This document shows, in pieces, positions 21,040 to 33,032 of a DNA stretch of 64,000 nt (positions are counted from its first letter, which is position 1; each line of letters begins with the position of its first letter). This DNA comes from Sanderia malayensis (taxonomy: Eukaryota; Cnidaria; Scyphozoa; Semaeostomeae; Pelagiidae), in assembly GCA_013076295.1 (NCBI GenBank), contig RQOL01000689.1:1-64000 (forward strand), written 5' to 3'. The notes under the pieces were generated by a model, which had not been told where the DNA came from, searched no databases, and saw nothing but the letters and a program-made list of their open reading frames with translations. The position numbers and the translations under genes were made by a program.

Positions 21040-23253
21040 TCTCTACTATAATACTAAAACGGTAGCGGTGACGGAAACCGAGCTCAAAGGCCCCCAGCGA
21101 CGGGCGTTTGTGGTCACTACCTCGAAAATTTCCCCGATCTGTTCTTTTCGAAAACCATTCGCAATTATTCCCACTCGCCTCTATATTACTATTATGTATT
21201 TTGTTTTTCGAAATTCGTTTTCGTTTTTCAGATATTTCACTTTTTCTACCTCGAAAATCCTTCCGCCCTTTGTTTTCGTTTGAAGTCTGCTTTGTGCACT
21301 TTGTCAGATCCTGCAGTGCCGAGGCTTTTGTTTTCACTGCCAGGGGGAGATGTCCCGAGCTTTGACACGCACTAAAGTTCTCAGTCGAACAAAACGTGTT
21401 GTGCCGTGCGACCCCCTGACAATTATTGCGTCTGGATGATGTCATGCTTCTGGAAAGATCGATCGTGCGTTGTTTACCGTTTTCGAAACAATGAATCCCT
21501 GTTGCTTTGACACTAATCCGACAGCCTGCTTTGTTACTGAGACCTTTGATTGGCGAGGAAGTTCCTTCCTTCCTTGAGCGAACGTGCAGTGGATGTCCAT
21601 CTTCGAATTTGGGACGGGACAAACCGAATGAAATTATTTCGTTTTGTGGCTGCGTTTTATTTTTGCTGCCGTTTTACTCGAGATTTCCAACTAAAAGCTT
21701 CTCGGGATTTAACTGGTAAGTTCCTAAGTTGTTTCTATTTGCCTCTACTAAACTCCTGTATTATTTTTATTTTGTTTTCGATTTATTCTGATCCGTTGTT
21801 TACAGAACTTTTCAGGCGCCCTGAAATTCTAAATAGTTCTTTCCTTTACAAATCTTTTGCGTACTAAATCGAATACTAAAACGATGAATGATCAATTTCT
21901 GCTTTTATAAATACAGTTCTGGATGCAACCATCTAAAGAACGAATTTCAGAAACGACAATTTCCTGATTTCACTCAAACGAAAGCCATTCAAAGCACATG
22001 CAGTTGTCTAAAAGCTATTCCGCCCTTCCTTGCAATCAACTGGAATTTTACTTGAAACTTGCCATTCAGAACTGTTTCCCAAAGAACTCCACGGGTAAGT
22101 GGCTAAGTTTTTTCTATATTTTCCCCTCAGCTGTATTGTTTTATTCAGCTCAGATTCCGTGATCAACAACTCCTTTTTCAAATTTCTCCAGCCGTGCAAT
22201 ATATTTTCAAAATCTCAATCATAGTCTCTATAAATTGACTCTGATTTGTTTGAAAGACCTCTGATGGATCAATACTAAAATTCTAAATCGATTTTTGCAG
22301 ATTTCCATGTGAAACTCTAACTGGCCAGACTCGGAAACAGCTATTTTCATATTGCATTGAAGCAGGGCGTGCGGAGAAGCACGGCAAATCCCACTTCACA
22401 TGGATTCACTGACCTGCAATTCAAAACACGAAAGTCGTCGATTTGACGTGTCACATGTGAGTGAATTGATTGAGAACTTTCATGATTTGCTGTATTTAAA
22501 ACCCTTTTATATCACAACGAATTTTCGAATGCGTGTTCAGAAGCATTTAACTTTGGTGCCCCTCTAAAATTTCCATAATGCGCTTTTGTATTGCTTGCAT
22601 GGATTCCTGTAGTCCTAAATATGTTTTTATGAATTTCAGTTCTATTTTTAATATTGTATATTCTCCAATCGAAATTTCGAATTAAATGGATCCAATTATG
22701 ATTTACTATACTATTCAATATGATATACATGTATGATATACTATTCGGTCGCAATGCTTCTCTCTGTTCGGTTTAAATCGAGACATTTCTGGCACGCTCA
22801 GAAGTGCACGAACATTTGCATCGTGGAAAAAATGGACCTGGAACAACCTTGGGATGGAATCAGACCTCGGGGCTTCCGTTGGGAAAAGGATGGAAATATG
22901 AGGATCAGAATCATTTCAAATTAAATCATGGGAGAAAACATGGACCCAGAACAACCTTGGAATGGAACTCGGGATCGGGGATTCCATGGACCATGCTATG
23001 GGGGAATGGATACAACTTTGAAGATTTGAATGGTTTCAAGTTAAATCATCATAGAAAACATGGACCTGGAACAACCTTGGAATCAAAATTGCAACTCACG
23101 GCTTCCATGGACCATGTGGTCGGGGAATGGAGCATTTCAAATATTTCAAATAAAGTTCCATTGCTTTGCGTGTCCGACGAACAGTGATCTTATCGCAACT
23201 TAATCAACTTTAATTACAACGGATTGCTTAACGTGTCCGCCGCTGCAGGATGG
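21040..23253 (+). mobile_element. Helitron-like 5' end and body (N1), incomplete
   Basis: At 21039/21040 Helitron B sequence stops and A|TCTCTACTATAATACTAAAA begins, a typical Helitron 5' terminus followed by ACGGTAGCGG. No coding region or matching 3' end is recognised. The boundary to N2 at 23254 is tentative. Open frames in 21026-21867 have no known motif. A roughly 120-bp tandem repeat lies at 22820-23130. Confidence 0.5.
22820..23130 (+). repeat. Tandem repeat, about 110-120 bp x 3
   Basis: Three units share ATGGACC(T/C)(G/A)GAACAACCTTGG, at about 22830, 22940 and 23060, and a following TCCATGGACCATG-like segment in units 2 and 3. It produces a repetitive open frame but shows no protein motif. 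Confidence 0.65.
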
Positions 23254-26200
23254 TCTCTATTATATAATCTACGTCGACACGTGACCCGGCGGCTGTGAAC
23301 AATGCCCCATTGTCTCTTGAACAATTGACGTTCGACCGAACAATGGGATCAAAGGAATTTCGTTGTGAACACAAAGGTTTTTTTTGGGGGCTCAATAAGA
23401 GTGGAAATTGGCATAGAAATGGTCGCTGCATTCTGCTGATCATTTTGTACTATTTGGCTAATTTCTAGCCCCAGCGGTTCGGGAGTTATGGCCCATTTTG
23501 TGTTCCGACTTTCTAGAAAGTTCCCCGGATGGAGTTAATGAGATGCAAAACGAGCAGGGAGAAGCAGGTGTATTTTTAGTTGAACCGGCGGCAAGTTGCT
23601 CGGGTTTAAACGTGAATACGTGCCGGAAATCAATTGCAAAGACGTGTCAATTGTTGTGAAGACCTGTGGAGACAATTGGTGAACAATTATTTCAAGGTAT
23701 TTCCTTTATTCAATTATTTTTGGCTTTAAATAGCACGAGTTTTGTTTTGTTTCAACTCACTTTTTTCTTTCGGCTCGAGGGCCTAACCTAAACACGAAGA
23801 CAATTTTGATTTTCTCGGGTCGTTCTGGGCCGATTTTGTCCATTTAAACTTTCGATAACTGTTTATTTACACGATAACTAAAGTTATATGGCTTTGTTTT
23901 TTTGTTTTGTCGAGTTTTCCTCTGTTTTTGGACAGTTTTAGCCGAGTTTGGATTTTGCTGGAAAACACGAAATTTTCAAGCAACACGCGTGTGTTTTGCA
24001 TTTGCGAAAATTAATTTTTAACCTGCTAAAACTTTGTTTTTTTCACCCAAATACTTTCGATAAATGTTCGCCGAGCTATTAGCTTCATGTTGATATTTTC
24101 GTGGGGTGTGTAGGACGAAAATTGGCCACGTTAATTTAATTTGAAAGTTTGTGAATCGTTTTTTCAATGCTATTTTTTTCACGGGTTTGATTTCACGGCT
24201 ATTTTTGATCAAGAAAATCACGTCTTGAGCTTCAAAAATACCCAACTAATTTTGCGAAAAGCATTTCAAATGCACCCAATTACTTTCGATACATATTCGC
24301 CAAAGTGTCACCTTCGTGTTGGTGTAATTTGAGTTCAAATGGACTGATTTTGACCAAGTTCGGGGAAATTTTGTGTTTTTAAAGTTGGCTGATGAATAAA
24401 TTTTTTCACGGTTTTTGTCTTGGGCTGCACTAAATACTCGCTTAAAATTCCAAACAACACTGTTAAGAAATGTGAATATTTTTATCGGATTTGCTGTTTT
24501 CTTAGCTACAGCTTGATATAATTTTTATTAGAGATTGAGTTTAAATTTTCCAGGACGCATTAGCTTTTTAAAAGCAACTATTTTTTTCAAACTTCACACT
24601 GAAGTTATCAATTTTCAGAAACGGCTTTCAGGTGGGCGGAAGGGGGGGGGGCGCGGGGCGGTGGCTTGCCAGGGGGGAAGATTCGAGCTCCCACCTTCAC
24701 TTTCTTTAGAAATGCTGCGTCGTGTGTATTGTAGGTTATGTATTGTAGGGTATGTATTGTAGGTTATGTATTGTAACGTATGTATTGTATGGTATGTATT
24801 GTAGGGTATGTATTGTAAGGTATGTATCGTAGGGTATGTATTGTAGGGTATGTATTGTAGGGTATGTATTGTAGGGTATGTATTGTAGGGTATGTATTGT
24901 AAGGTATGTATTGTAAGGTATGTATTGTAGGGTATGTATTGTAGGGTATGTATTGTAGGGTATGTATTGTAGGGTATGTATTGTAGGGTATGTATTGTAG
25001 GGTATGTATTGTAGGGTATGTATTGTAGGGTATGTATTGTAGGGTATGTATTGTAGGGTATGTATTGTAGGGTATGTATTGTAAGGTATGTATCGTAGGG
25101 TATGTATCGTAGGGCATGTATTGTAGGGTTTGTATTGTAGGGTATGTATTGTAGGGTATGTATTGTAAGGTATGTATTGTAGGGTATGTATTGTAGGGTA
25201 TGTATTGTAAGGTATGTATTGTAAGGTATGTATCGTAGGGTATGTATTGTAGGGTATGTATTGTAGGGTATGTATTGTAGGGTATGTATTGTAGGGTATG
25301 TATTGTAGGGTATTATTGTAGGGTATGTATTGTAGGGTATGTATTGTAGGGTATTTATTGTAGGGTATGTATTGTAGGGTATGTCTTGTAGGGTATGTAT
25401 TGTAGGGTATGTATTGTAAGGTATGTATTGTAAGGTATGTATTGTAGGGTATGTATTGTAGGGTAAATTTTGTAGGGTATGTTTTGTAGGTTATGTATTG
25501 TAGGGTATGTATTGTAGGGTTTGTATTGTACGGTATGTATTGTAGGGTATGTATTGTAAGGTATGTATTGTAAGGTATGTATCGTAGGGTATGTATTGTA
25601 GGGTATGTATTGTAGGGTATGTATTGTAGGGTATGTATTGTAGGGTATGTATGGTAAGGTATGTATTGTAAGGTATGTATCGTAGGGTATGTATTGTAAG
25701 GTATGTATTGTAAGGTATGTATCGTAGGGTATGTATCGTAGGGCATGTATTGTAGGGTTTGTATTGTAGGGTATGTATTGTAGGGTATGTATTGTAGGGT
25801 ATGTATCATAGGGCATGTATTGTAGGGTTTGCATTGTAGGGTATGTATTGTAGGGTATGTATTGTACGGTATGTATTGTAGGAAATGTATTGTAAGGTAT
25901 GTATTGTAAGGTATGTATCGTAGGGTATGTATCGTAGGGCATGTATTGTAGGGTTTGTATTGTAGGGTATTTATTTTAGAGTATGTATTGTAGGGTATGT
26001 TATGTAGGGTATGTATTGTAGGGAATGTATTGTAGGGTATTTATTGTAGGGTATGTATTGTAGGGTATGTATTGCAGGGTATGTATTGTAGTGTGTGTAT
26101 TGTAAGGTATGTGTTGTAAGGTATGTATTGTAGGGTATGTATTGTAGGGTTTGTATGTATGGGCATGAGCGGAAGTGAATGCAATGTGCGAAGCGCGCCA

Positions 26201-26267
26201 ACGACATTAAACGTTTGTTGCTTGAGGGGCTCCGGGGAGGGAGCGTAGCGACCGGGCCCCCGGCCAG
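23254..26267 (+). mobile_element. Non-autonomous Helitron-like element N2
   Basis: It starts near TCTCTATTATATAATCTACG (23254) followed by CACGTG (23278-23283), the same layout as the other 5' ends. The body 23270-24720 is matched by 49690-51090 at high identity in the same orientation. It ends with a 14-bp array and then a GGGCATGAGCGGAAG... block whose last bases are GGGCCCCCGGCCAG. This is a variant of the shared 3' block without CTAG. No coding capacity is seen. Ends are inferred from pattern only. Confidence 0.6.
24722..26158 (+). repeat. 14-bp array, about 100 copies of TGTATTGTAGGGTA
   Basis: About 1.4 kb of the unit TGTATTGTAGGGTA with scattered changes (AAGG, CGTA, TTTG). The minus strand lacks stops in any phase, so several long frames of a 14-residue repeat appear there. 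They are artefacts of the period. The same unit is found at about 51098-51390 after a second copy of the N2 body. Confidence 0.95.
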
Positions 26268-28066
26268 TCTAATATATATATTCTGTGATGTCACGTGAAG
26301 ACGCATTTTCCTTGCCGAAAACAATAGATTCGACCCAAAACAATAGGTCAAACGCCCCACAACAATGTGCCGAAACGGCTAACCGTGTAATCACAAAGGC
26401 TTTTTTGTATGTGGATATATGGCAATGAAATTCACACTGAATGTTTGCTTTATTAATTTAACCAGGGTAATGGATTTTGTTTTTCGATTTTTTCCTGAAA
26501 TTTTGATTTATTCCACTAATTATTCTGCTAATTGTGCGATCACGAAAAAACTACGGTTTACGCTGGCGAAACTTCCAAATTCGCATCAAGAACTCCATTT
26601 TCGAGAAGAGTGTTCGCTCTTTATGTGATCCGCTTCGCCTTTTCTTGCAATTTGATTCCGTCTTTTTGCGTGACCCCTGTGAGTTGTCGATCAATTTTCG
26701 TTTTCGGCCCTCGGCTTGCAGGCGACCCATGCGAATTGTCGATCGTTTTTTGTTATTTGCCCTCGGTTGCAGCAGGTACTTTTCGAGAAGACGCGTGTTT
26801 TTGTTTTGCACACAAAAAAGGGGCCTTTCAAAGTGTTTTACCACCTGAATAATCTTTGCAAAAAGCTGCTATTTGTTTCAAAGACCCTGGAGAGTTGCAG
26901 GAAACAATAGGAAACACAGGTGATAGCTTTGTTTTGTATTTTAAGTTGAAATAGTTGTTGTTTTTGTAATAGGCGTTGCTTCAGCATGCTTGCAACGCTT
27001 AGGCCCAATGAAAACAAAGTCAAAGTTATGAATTTTTCAGGCGCCATTTGCACGATTTTCCTCATTTAATCTTTCGACAAATGTTGGTATGTTTGTATAG
27101 TAGGTATAGTATGCATAGTATGTTTTTTAGTAGGCATAGTAGGTATAGCATGTTTGTATAGTAGGTATAGTATGCATAGTATGTTTTTTAGTAGGCATAG
27201 TAGGTATAGCATGTTTTTATAGTAGGTATAGTATGTTTCTATAGTAGGTATATCATAGGTTTATGTGTAGGTATGTATGTATGTATGTATGTATGTATGT
27301 ATGTATGTTTGTATGTATGTATGTATGTATGTATGTATGTATGTATGTATGTATGTATGTATGTATGTATGTATGTATGTATGTATGTATGGGCATGAGC
27401 AGGAGCAAATGCGGCGCGCAAAGCGCGCCAACGTATTAAGCTTATTTTTACTCAATGGGCTACAGGGAGGGAGCGAAGCGACCGCGCCCGGCTCATGTAT
27501 GTATTTATGTATATATGTATGTATGCATGTATGCATGGATGTATGTATGTAGGTATGTATGTATGTATGCATGATGTATGTATGTATGTATGTATGTATG
27601 TATGTATGTATGTATGTATGTATGCATGTATGTATGTATGGGCATGAGCATAACCGAATGCAGCGCACAAAGTGCGCCCTGTCAGTCAATGTTTCTTGAT
27701 AATAGATAGACAGGTGAGCGCAGCGAGCCAACCCATTGAACCTGGGGTTGAAAAGGGCCTGAGCGTAAGCGAATGCAGCACACTGAGTGCGCCCTATCAG
27801 TCAATGTTTCTTGATAATAGATACACAGGCGAACGCAGCGAGCTAACCCATTGTAAGTGGAGTTTAAAGAAGCATGAGCGTAAGCGAATGCAGCGCACGA
27901 AGTGCGCCCTATCAGTCAATGTTTCTTCATTATAGATGGAGAGGCGAGCACAGCGAGCTAACCCATTGTATGTGTGGTTGAAAGGGGCATGAGCGGAAGC
28001 AAATGCAGCGCACGAAGTGCGCCCTGGCAGTCAATGTTTCTTGATAATAGACAACATATATATTAG
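26268..28066 (+). mobile_element. Non-autonomous Helitron N3
   Basis: It begins TCTAATATATATATTCTG, then a CACGTG-containing 5' region homologous to 12934-12190 and 43466-42720. A TATAG-rich imperfect microsatellite (27085-27265), (TATG)n (27270-27390), an inner GGGCATGAGC... block (27391-27495), more (TATG)n, and about four 114-bp minisatellite units (27641-28050) follow. It lacks the full CTAG block and instead stops at ATATATTAG (28058-28066) next to repeat F. Confidence 0.7.
27265..27640 (+). repeat. (TATG)n microsatellite with embedded block
   Basis: Two runs of TATG/TACG-like tetranucleotides flank a block of about 100 bp (27391-27495) resembling the Helitron 3' block but ending in CGCCCGGCTCATG. 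The same block with flanking tetranucleotides is at 28310-28410 and 42240-42346. Confidence 0.85.
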
Positions 28067-28180
28067 ATATAGTGTGATACAAGATAGTATTGCATGATTG
28101 TATATATATAGTATCATACAGTATAGTATTGCATGGTCATGTATAGTATTTTTGAGTATGATGTGGCATTGTATTTATAA
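28067..28180 (+). repeat. Repeat F, left half (target of Helitron D)
   Basis: AT-rich sequence with GCATGGTCATGTATAGTATT (28131-28150), homologous to the complement of 39876-39785. Its continuation is found at 43467-43689, on the far side of Helitron D. Confidence 0.7.
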
Positions 28181-29200
28181 CTAGGGCTCATCACTCGCTT
28201 CGCTTGTTCGCCCCAGCCCGTCAACTATAGACAGCTTAATCTGATTTGCGCACTTCGCGCGCTGCATTTGCTCCCGCTCATGCCCTTACATACATACATA
28301 CATACATACATGAGCCTGGTTTGGTGGCTTCGCTCCCTCCCCGGAGCCCGTCATGTAAATAAAGCTTAATCTGGTTGGCGCACTTCCCGCGCTGCATTTG
28401 CTCCTGCTCATGCCCATACATACATACATACATACATACCTACATACTATACTTTATTACTATACCAACATACCATACCTACTATACAAAAATACTATAA
28501 CCAGTCTACAAACATACTATACCCACTATGCCTACTATAAAATCATACTGTACCTACTATAAAAATATACTATACCTACATACTATACCAACATACTATG
28601 CCTACTATACAGACATACTATACCTACGATACCTACTGTAAAATCATACTACGCCAACATACTATACCCACTATAAAAACATGCTATACCTATATACTAT
28701 ACCTAAATACTATACCAACATACTATACCTACATAGTATGCCTACTGAAAAAACATACTATACCTACATACTATACCTACATACTTACATACATACATAC
28801 ATATATACATACCTACATACATACATACATACATACATACATACATACATACATACATACATACATACCTTGGCGCACTTCATGCACTGCATTCGCTGAC
28901 GCTCATACCTCTTTCAACCCCACGTACAATAGGTGAGCTTGCCGCGCTCGCCTGTCTATCTATTATCAAGAAACATTGACTGTTAGGGCACACTTCGTGC
29001 GCTGCATTTGCTTTGCTCATGCCTCTTTCAACCCCACGTACAATGGGTTAGCTTGCTGCGCTCGCCTGTCTATCTATTATCAAGAAACATTGACTGATAG
29101 GGCCCACTTCGTGCACTGCATTTGCTAACGCTCATGCCTCTTAGAACCCCACATACAATAGCTTAGCTCACTGCGCTCGCCTGTCTATCTGTCTGTCTAT
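28181..29200 (-). repeat. Helitron D 3' end: block, microsatellites, minisatellite
   Basis: From the CTAG end inward: the shared 3' block (28181-28285), (CATA)n, the inner block variant (28310-28410), (CATA)n, an irregular TACTATACC-type microsatellite (28440-28785), (CATA)n (28785-28868), and about three 114-bp minisatellite units (28870-29190). The same modules occur in another order in 39877-42720. Confidence 0.8.
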
Positions 29201-30990
29201 TTTTGCATTGACATGCAACATTGGATCATAAGATGGCAATTGACCTTTGAAAACACAAAACCTTTGGTGAAGGGATAGTAACAATTTGAATGAATGTAAA
29301 TTGTAACTTTGGGTAGGTTAGCAGAACAATGAACTTAAATTTTACTCTACCATTTGAGCAAGGATAGTTGTCTCCCAAGGATAAAAGTAATACATTGTTA
29401 TTGGGTCCCAGATCAGTCTATGAGGCAATAACATGACACAAAAGCTAATTAAATTACAATGATAGAAACTTACATAAACAGAATTTTCCTTTCATGAGTT
29501 TTTCAAGGATTCCATTGACTTTTCATGCATAGTGTAGTAAATGTTTGTTTCAGTCATTTGACATTTGCATGGTGTGAATAGCAAGTATTAGTGACATTGA
29601 CAGCTTCGGGTAATCACTTCAGTATTTGTTTCACTAAGAATCATATAGGAAAAAGGAAGAATTAATAATCAATGAAATGACGATATGATAGTTATAGGGT
29701 AATAGGACAACATGATAGTTGTGCAGCTATATTCATCAATAGCCCTTGTGGATTAGATGAAAAAAATGTTTGAGATGCAAACTCAGTGAAAATCATCTTC
29801 CCACTGGTCTATGAATGCTTCATCCATCATCAGTATTGAAAATAACAATAGTTTGATGAGGATGTCAATATATTTTTCCTGTGACACATACATGGAGGCA
29901 ATGAACAAAAGGAATCAATGAATTGGTAAATACTTCAAAAATTATTTTAAATCCAAGCTAACACTGGGAGGCACATGTAGTCAGGGCATCAAATATCTAT
30001 TTTGGAAGCAAATAAACTATAAAGGTATTAAATAACTAATCAACACTTTCGATTTTGTTGCAATCAGTAAATTTTTCATGGCCTAACCAAAATTAAGATG
30101 GTTGAACAATTTGATGAAATTGAATTGGGAATAAGTTAAAAATGAAGTATAAGTGTATTACCTGTAACATACATTGAACATGTCCCCTGTAAATTTGGAA
30201 ATAGTTTCCCAATTATAAGTTGTCCTGTTTGATGATCTTTTTGTGATGCAAAGCCAAGCTGTTTCAAATTCATATTTCAAAAGTTATTGTTGAGCATTGA
30301 TGGAAAAGAGGCCAAAGCTTTTCGACGACCTCGTTTCAATGGCGCATAAAGGGCTATTATTGGCGAAGAAGAAGAGCAGAAATGCATCTCATTAAGAACG
30401 CACATCGACGAAGCTCAGTAAATTAGAAGAGAGTAGATTAATCCTGCATTGTTTTTGCATATAATGTATTAGTACATAAACAGTAAAAAGTAAGTATCAT
30501 TCATGATAGCTTAAACTATGTGCTACACACAACTATAAAAAACTTTTGGCATAGAATTTCATAAAGGTAAACATGAGCTTTAACATGCATGAATAAATAT
30601 GTAAACATACTTCTGATGTCCATTTAATGTTCATGTTTTATAAATCGAATAGTGAACATGAATGAGAGATAATTTGTCCCGTCTGTAAATAGTATTGATT
30701 TCTTCATCATGTGGAGTGTTCAGCGATGTCGACAGCATTGTTCAATAGGAATTCATACTCACGTGGCACACATTAATGCGTTTTCACCATTAAGTTTGGT
30801 AGTAGTAAAAAAAGAAGATTGCCGGTTACATTAGTTTAAAGCTCGAACACCAATTTCAAGGGGTAACCTTTGTTCGAGGTTTCCTTGTTCATGAAAACTG
30901 CAATTCAAATTTGGAATACTAAATAATATTGGGCCATCTATAATGATATAATGAATAAGTAAATGAGTTAATTGGTTGAGAGGAGTATAA
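29200..30990 (-). other. Helitron D 3' noncoding tail
   Basis: No gene is seen. It matches the tail of Helitron A in several places (30300-30350, 29560-29620, 29240-29290, 30780-30910), confirming it is part of the element. Confidence 0.6.
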
Positions 30991-30997
30991 TCCAATG

Positions 30998-31431
30998 CTA
31001 ATTATTGTTAAAACAGTTATGGTTAATGGAGAGACTGCAGTTTTCACAGAGAAAAGAAAAGCCATACTCCCATAGGCAATATCGGAGAGCATGGCAAAGC
31101 ATATCTCTACTCATACGGGTGCTACCGAGGACCCAGATCGTGTTGTTGCTGTTGGCGAACACCCCCGGACACTGGAGTGTTGTGAAAGTGTCTGGATCGT
31201 CCTTGGCGGATCTTATTGACTGGAGTGGCGTGGCAAACCAGCAATGTTCAAAGCTTTTTACGGCTTTGCTTTCTGAGTGTTGTGCTGAAATCACAACAGG
31301 GAACATCACACTGTAGTGCAATGCCAATCCGCTAGAACCACAATCTGAGCCCCGTAATTTGTGTATGTGCATTTTGGTAGACTGACACCCTCTGTGAGCA
31401 ACGCAATTTATGCTCAAAAGTTTGTGAAGAC
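30998..31431 (-). CDS. Conserved ORF downstream of the Helitron D helicase
   Basis: Counterpart of the ORF at 4331-4675. The best-matched part is about 31265-31010 (ATPLQSIRS, DPDTFTTLQCPGVF, MLCHALRYCLWEYGF, CENC). The frame stays open upstream to 31585, overlapping the helicase end in another phase. No known domain. The start is unclear. It may be a small protein or conserved 3' sequence. Confidence 0.4.
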
Positions 31432-31433
31432 CT

Positions 31434-32996
31434 TTACAGGACTTCTTGGAAGACAATGTTTTTTGTCTTCCTGTGTGTTTCCTCTGGGAGGAATACTTTG
31501 AGCCCGTCAAATGATCTTGCTCTTGACATGGCCACATATAACTGACCATGTGTGAACACAGGCCCAGGTAAATACAAACCAACATACCTCAGAGATTGTC
31601 CCTGTGCCTTGTTAATAGTAAGGCAGTATTCTAGTCTGACTGGAAATTGCCGTCGCTTGATGTTGAACAACATCTCACTGTCCTGTGTTGACAATGTTAT
31701 TCTGGGAATCATGACCTGCTGGCCTCTGTGTTCCTTCGTGACGATCTCTGCAGTGATCACGTTACGTCGGAGATGGCGTACAATGAGTCTTGTGCCATTG
31801 AAAGACCTTTCTTTGGATTTAGATTCCTCAGAAGAATGATTGTTGCACCAACCTTAAATAAGGAATGTTCGAGATTACGATGTGTATCATCGGATGACCA
31901 TTATTATCATTTAAAATAACTGTAGAATTAATGTATAATTAGTACATTTAAGAAAATTATACCTTGAATCTAAGTCGATGTAATGGCATTCCGTTAGGAG
32001 TTAGATTGTTGAGAAACTCAATTGGATATGCCGCCTCCTCATCTGGATCCTCTGTTATCACACTGTCTGTGCTGTAGTATGTTCTGTCAGCAGTTTGTAG
32101 TCTTTCCAGAATGATGTCATTGATTTGATGTGAGAAGTCATTCTTTGGGGTAAGACAAGAACGTTCTGACATGGTTACGGGATCCAGCATGAGGCGCGAC
32201 TGTTGTGTATTAGGCTTGGGATATATGAAGTTGAGCATTTCCTCTTGCGAAGATGTGCATATTTGATGTGGCAAAGTGATATTGTCAAGTGCATCATGTG
32301 GTTCTTGTTTGTTGCCGAGTCTTAGGAGCCATTCTGAGAATTCTCTGTAAGATTCATCTTGCACAGCTCTCATGTTTGTGTGTAGGCGATGTTGTTGAAA
32401 CTGTGCCCACAAATCACTGATTTGATATGATTTAAGACTCTCTGATACGATTTTTTCTCTTCCTGCTTTGGGGACAACAGGTAGAACTTGTCTGAAATCG
32501 CCACCAAGCAACATGAATTTGCCACCAAATGGCTTGTCAACTCTTCTGATATCCCGAAGCAGTCTGTCAACTGCTTGTAATGCCAATGCTGGTATCATTG
32601 AAGCTTCATCCCATATGAACAGGGTTGTTTCACGCAACACTTGTGCTCTTCGGCTCTGTCTCTTGACATTGCATGTTGATTCCAGCTTCAATGGTATTGG
32701 AATTTGGAATTGCGAATGCGATGTTCTGCCATTGATAAGCAGTGTTGCTGCAATTCCTGACCAAGCCATACACTGAACTTTGTGTCCAGATGCATGAAGA
32801 TTACGAACCAACGTGTTATAGAGAAATGTTTTCCCTGTGCCGGCTGGTCCGTCGAGAAAGTGACAGTTCTGCTCTGATTGCGCTTCAATTGCTTGAATAA
32901 TGGCTGTGTAAACAACTCGTTGTTCTGGATTCAAAGCAGCGTGCATTTGTTCTCCTTACTCTCTTTCATGTTCAACATCCATGTCATCTTCCTCTG
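31434..32996 (-). pseudogene. Helitron D PIF1-like helicase half (intact domain)
   Basis: The best-preserved helicase in the window. The first exon, open for at least 329 codons (32946-31957), has motif I GPAGTGKTF near 32840, motif II FIWDEASM near 32610, LLGGDFRQVLPV near 32490, and QFQQHRLHTNMRA near 32370. An intron of about 100 bp separates the last exon (about 31856-31434) with INKAQGQSLRYVGLYLP and YVAMSRARSFDGL. All motifs look intact. One TAA lies between the intron acceptor and the domain start (near 32955). It is classed as a pseudogene because the Rep half of the same gene is broken. Confidence 0.8.
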
Positions 32997-33032
32997 AAAA
33001 CATAAACAATAGTTTATTTGGTAGAAATAGAA

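Noticed and set aside
24736..25942. Minus-strand repetitive proteins with 14-residue repeats
   Set aside because: Any frame of the stop-free 14-bp unit gives such a peptide; no start context or domain.
24722..26158. Telomeric or interstitial telomere repeat
   Set aside because: The TAGGGTA word is part of a 14-bp unit; no TTAGGG-type 6-bp periodicity.
26532..26910. Short frame also seen at 12670-12476 (MCxHEKTTVYAGETSKFAS)
   Set aside because: Shared because the Helitron 5' regions are homologous; frames break at different places, so coding is unlikely.
27239..27731. His/Tyr/Thr-rich frames and Cys/Val/Met-rich frames around (TATG)n
   Set aside because: Pure microsatellite translation.
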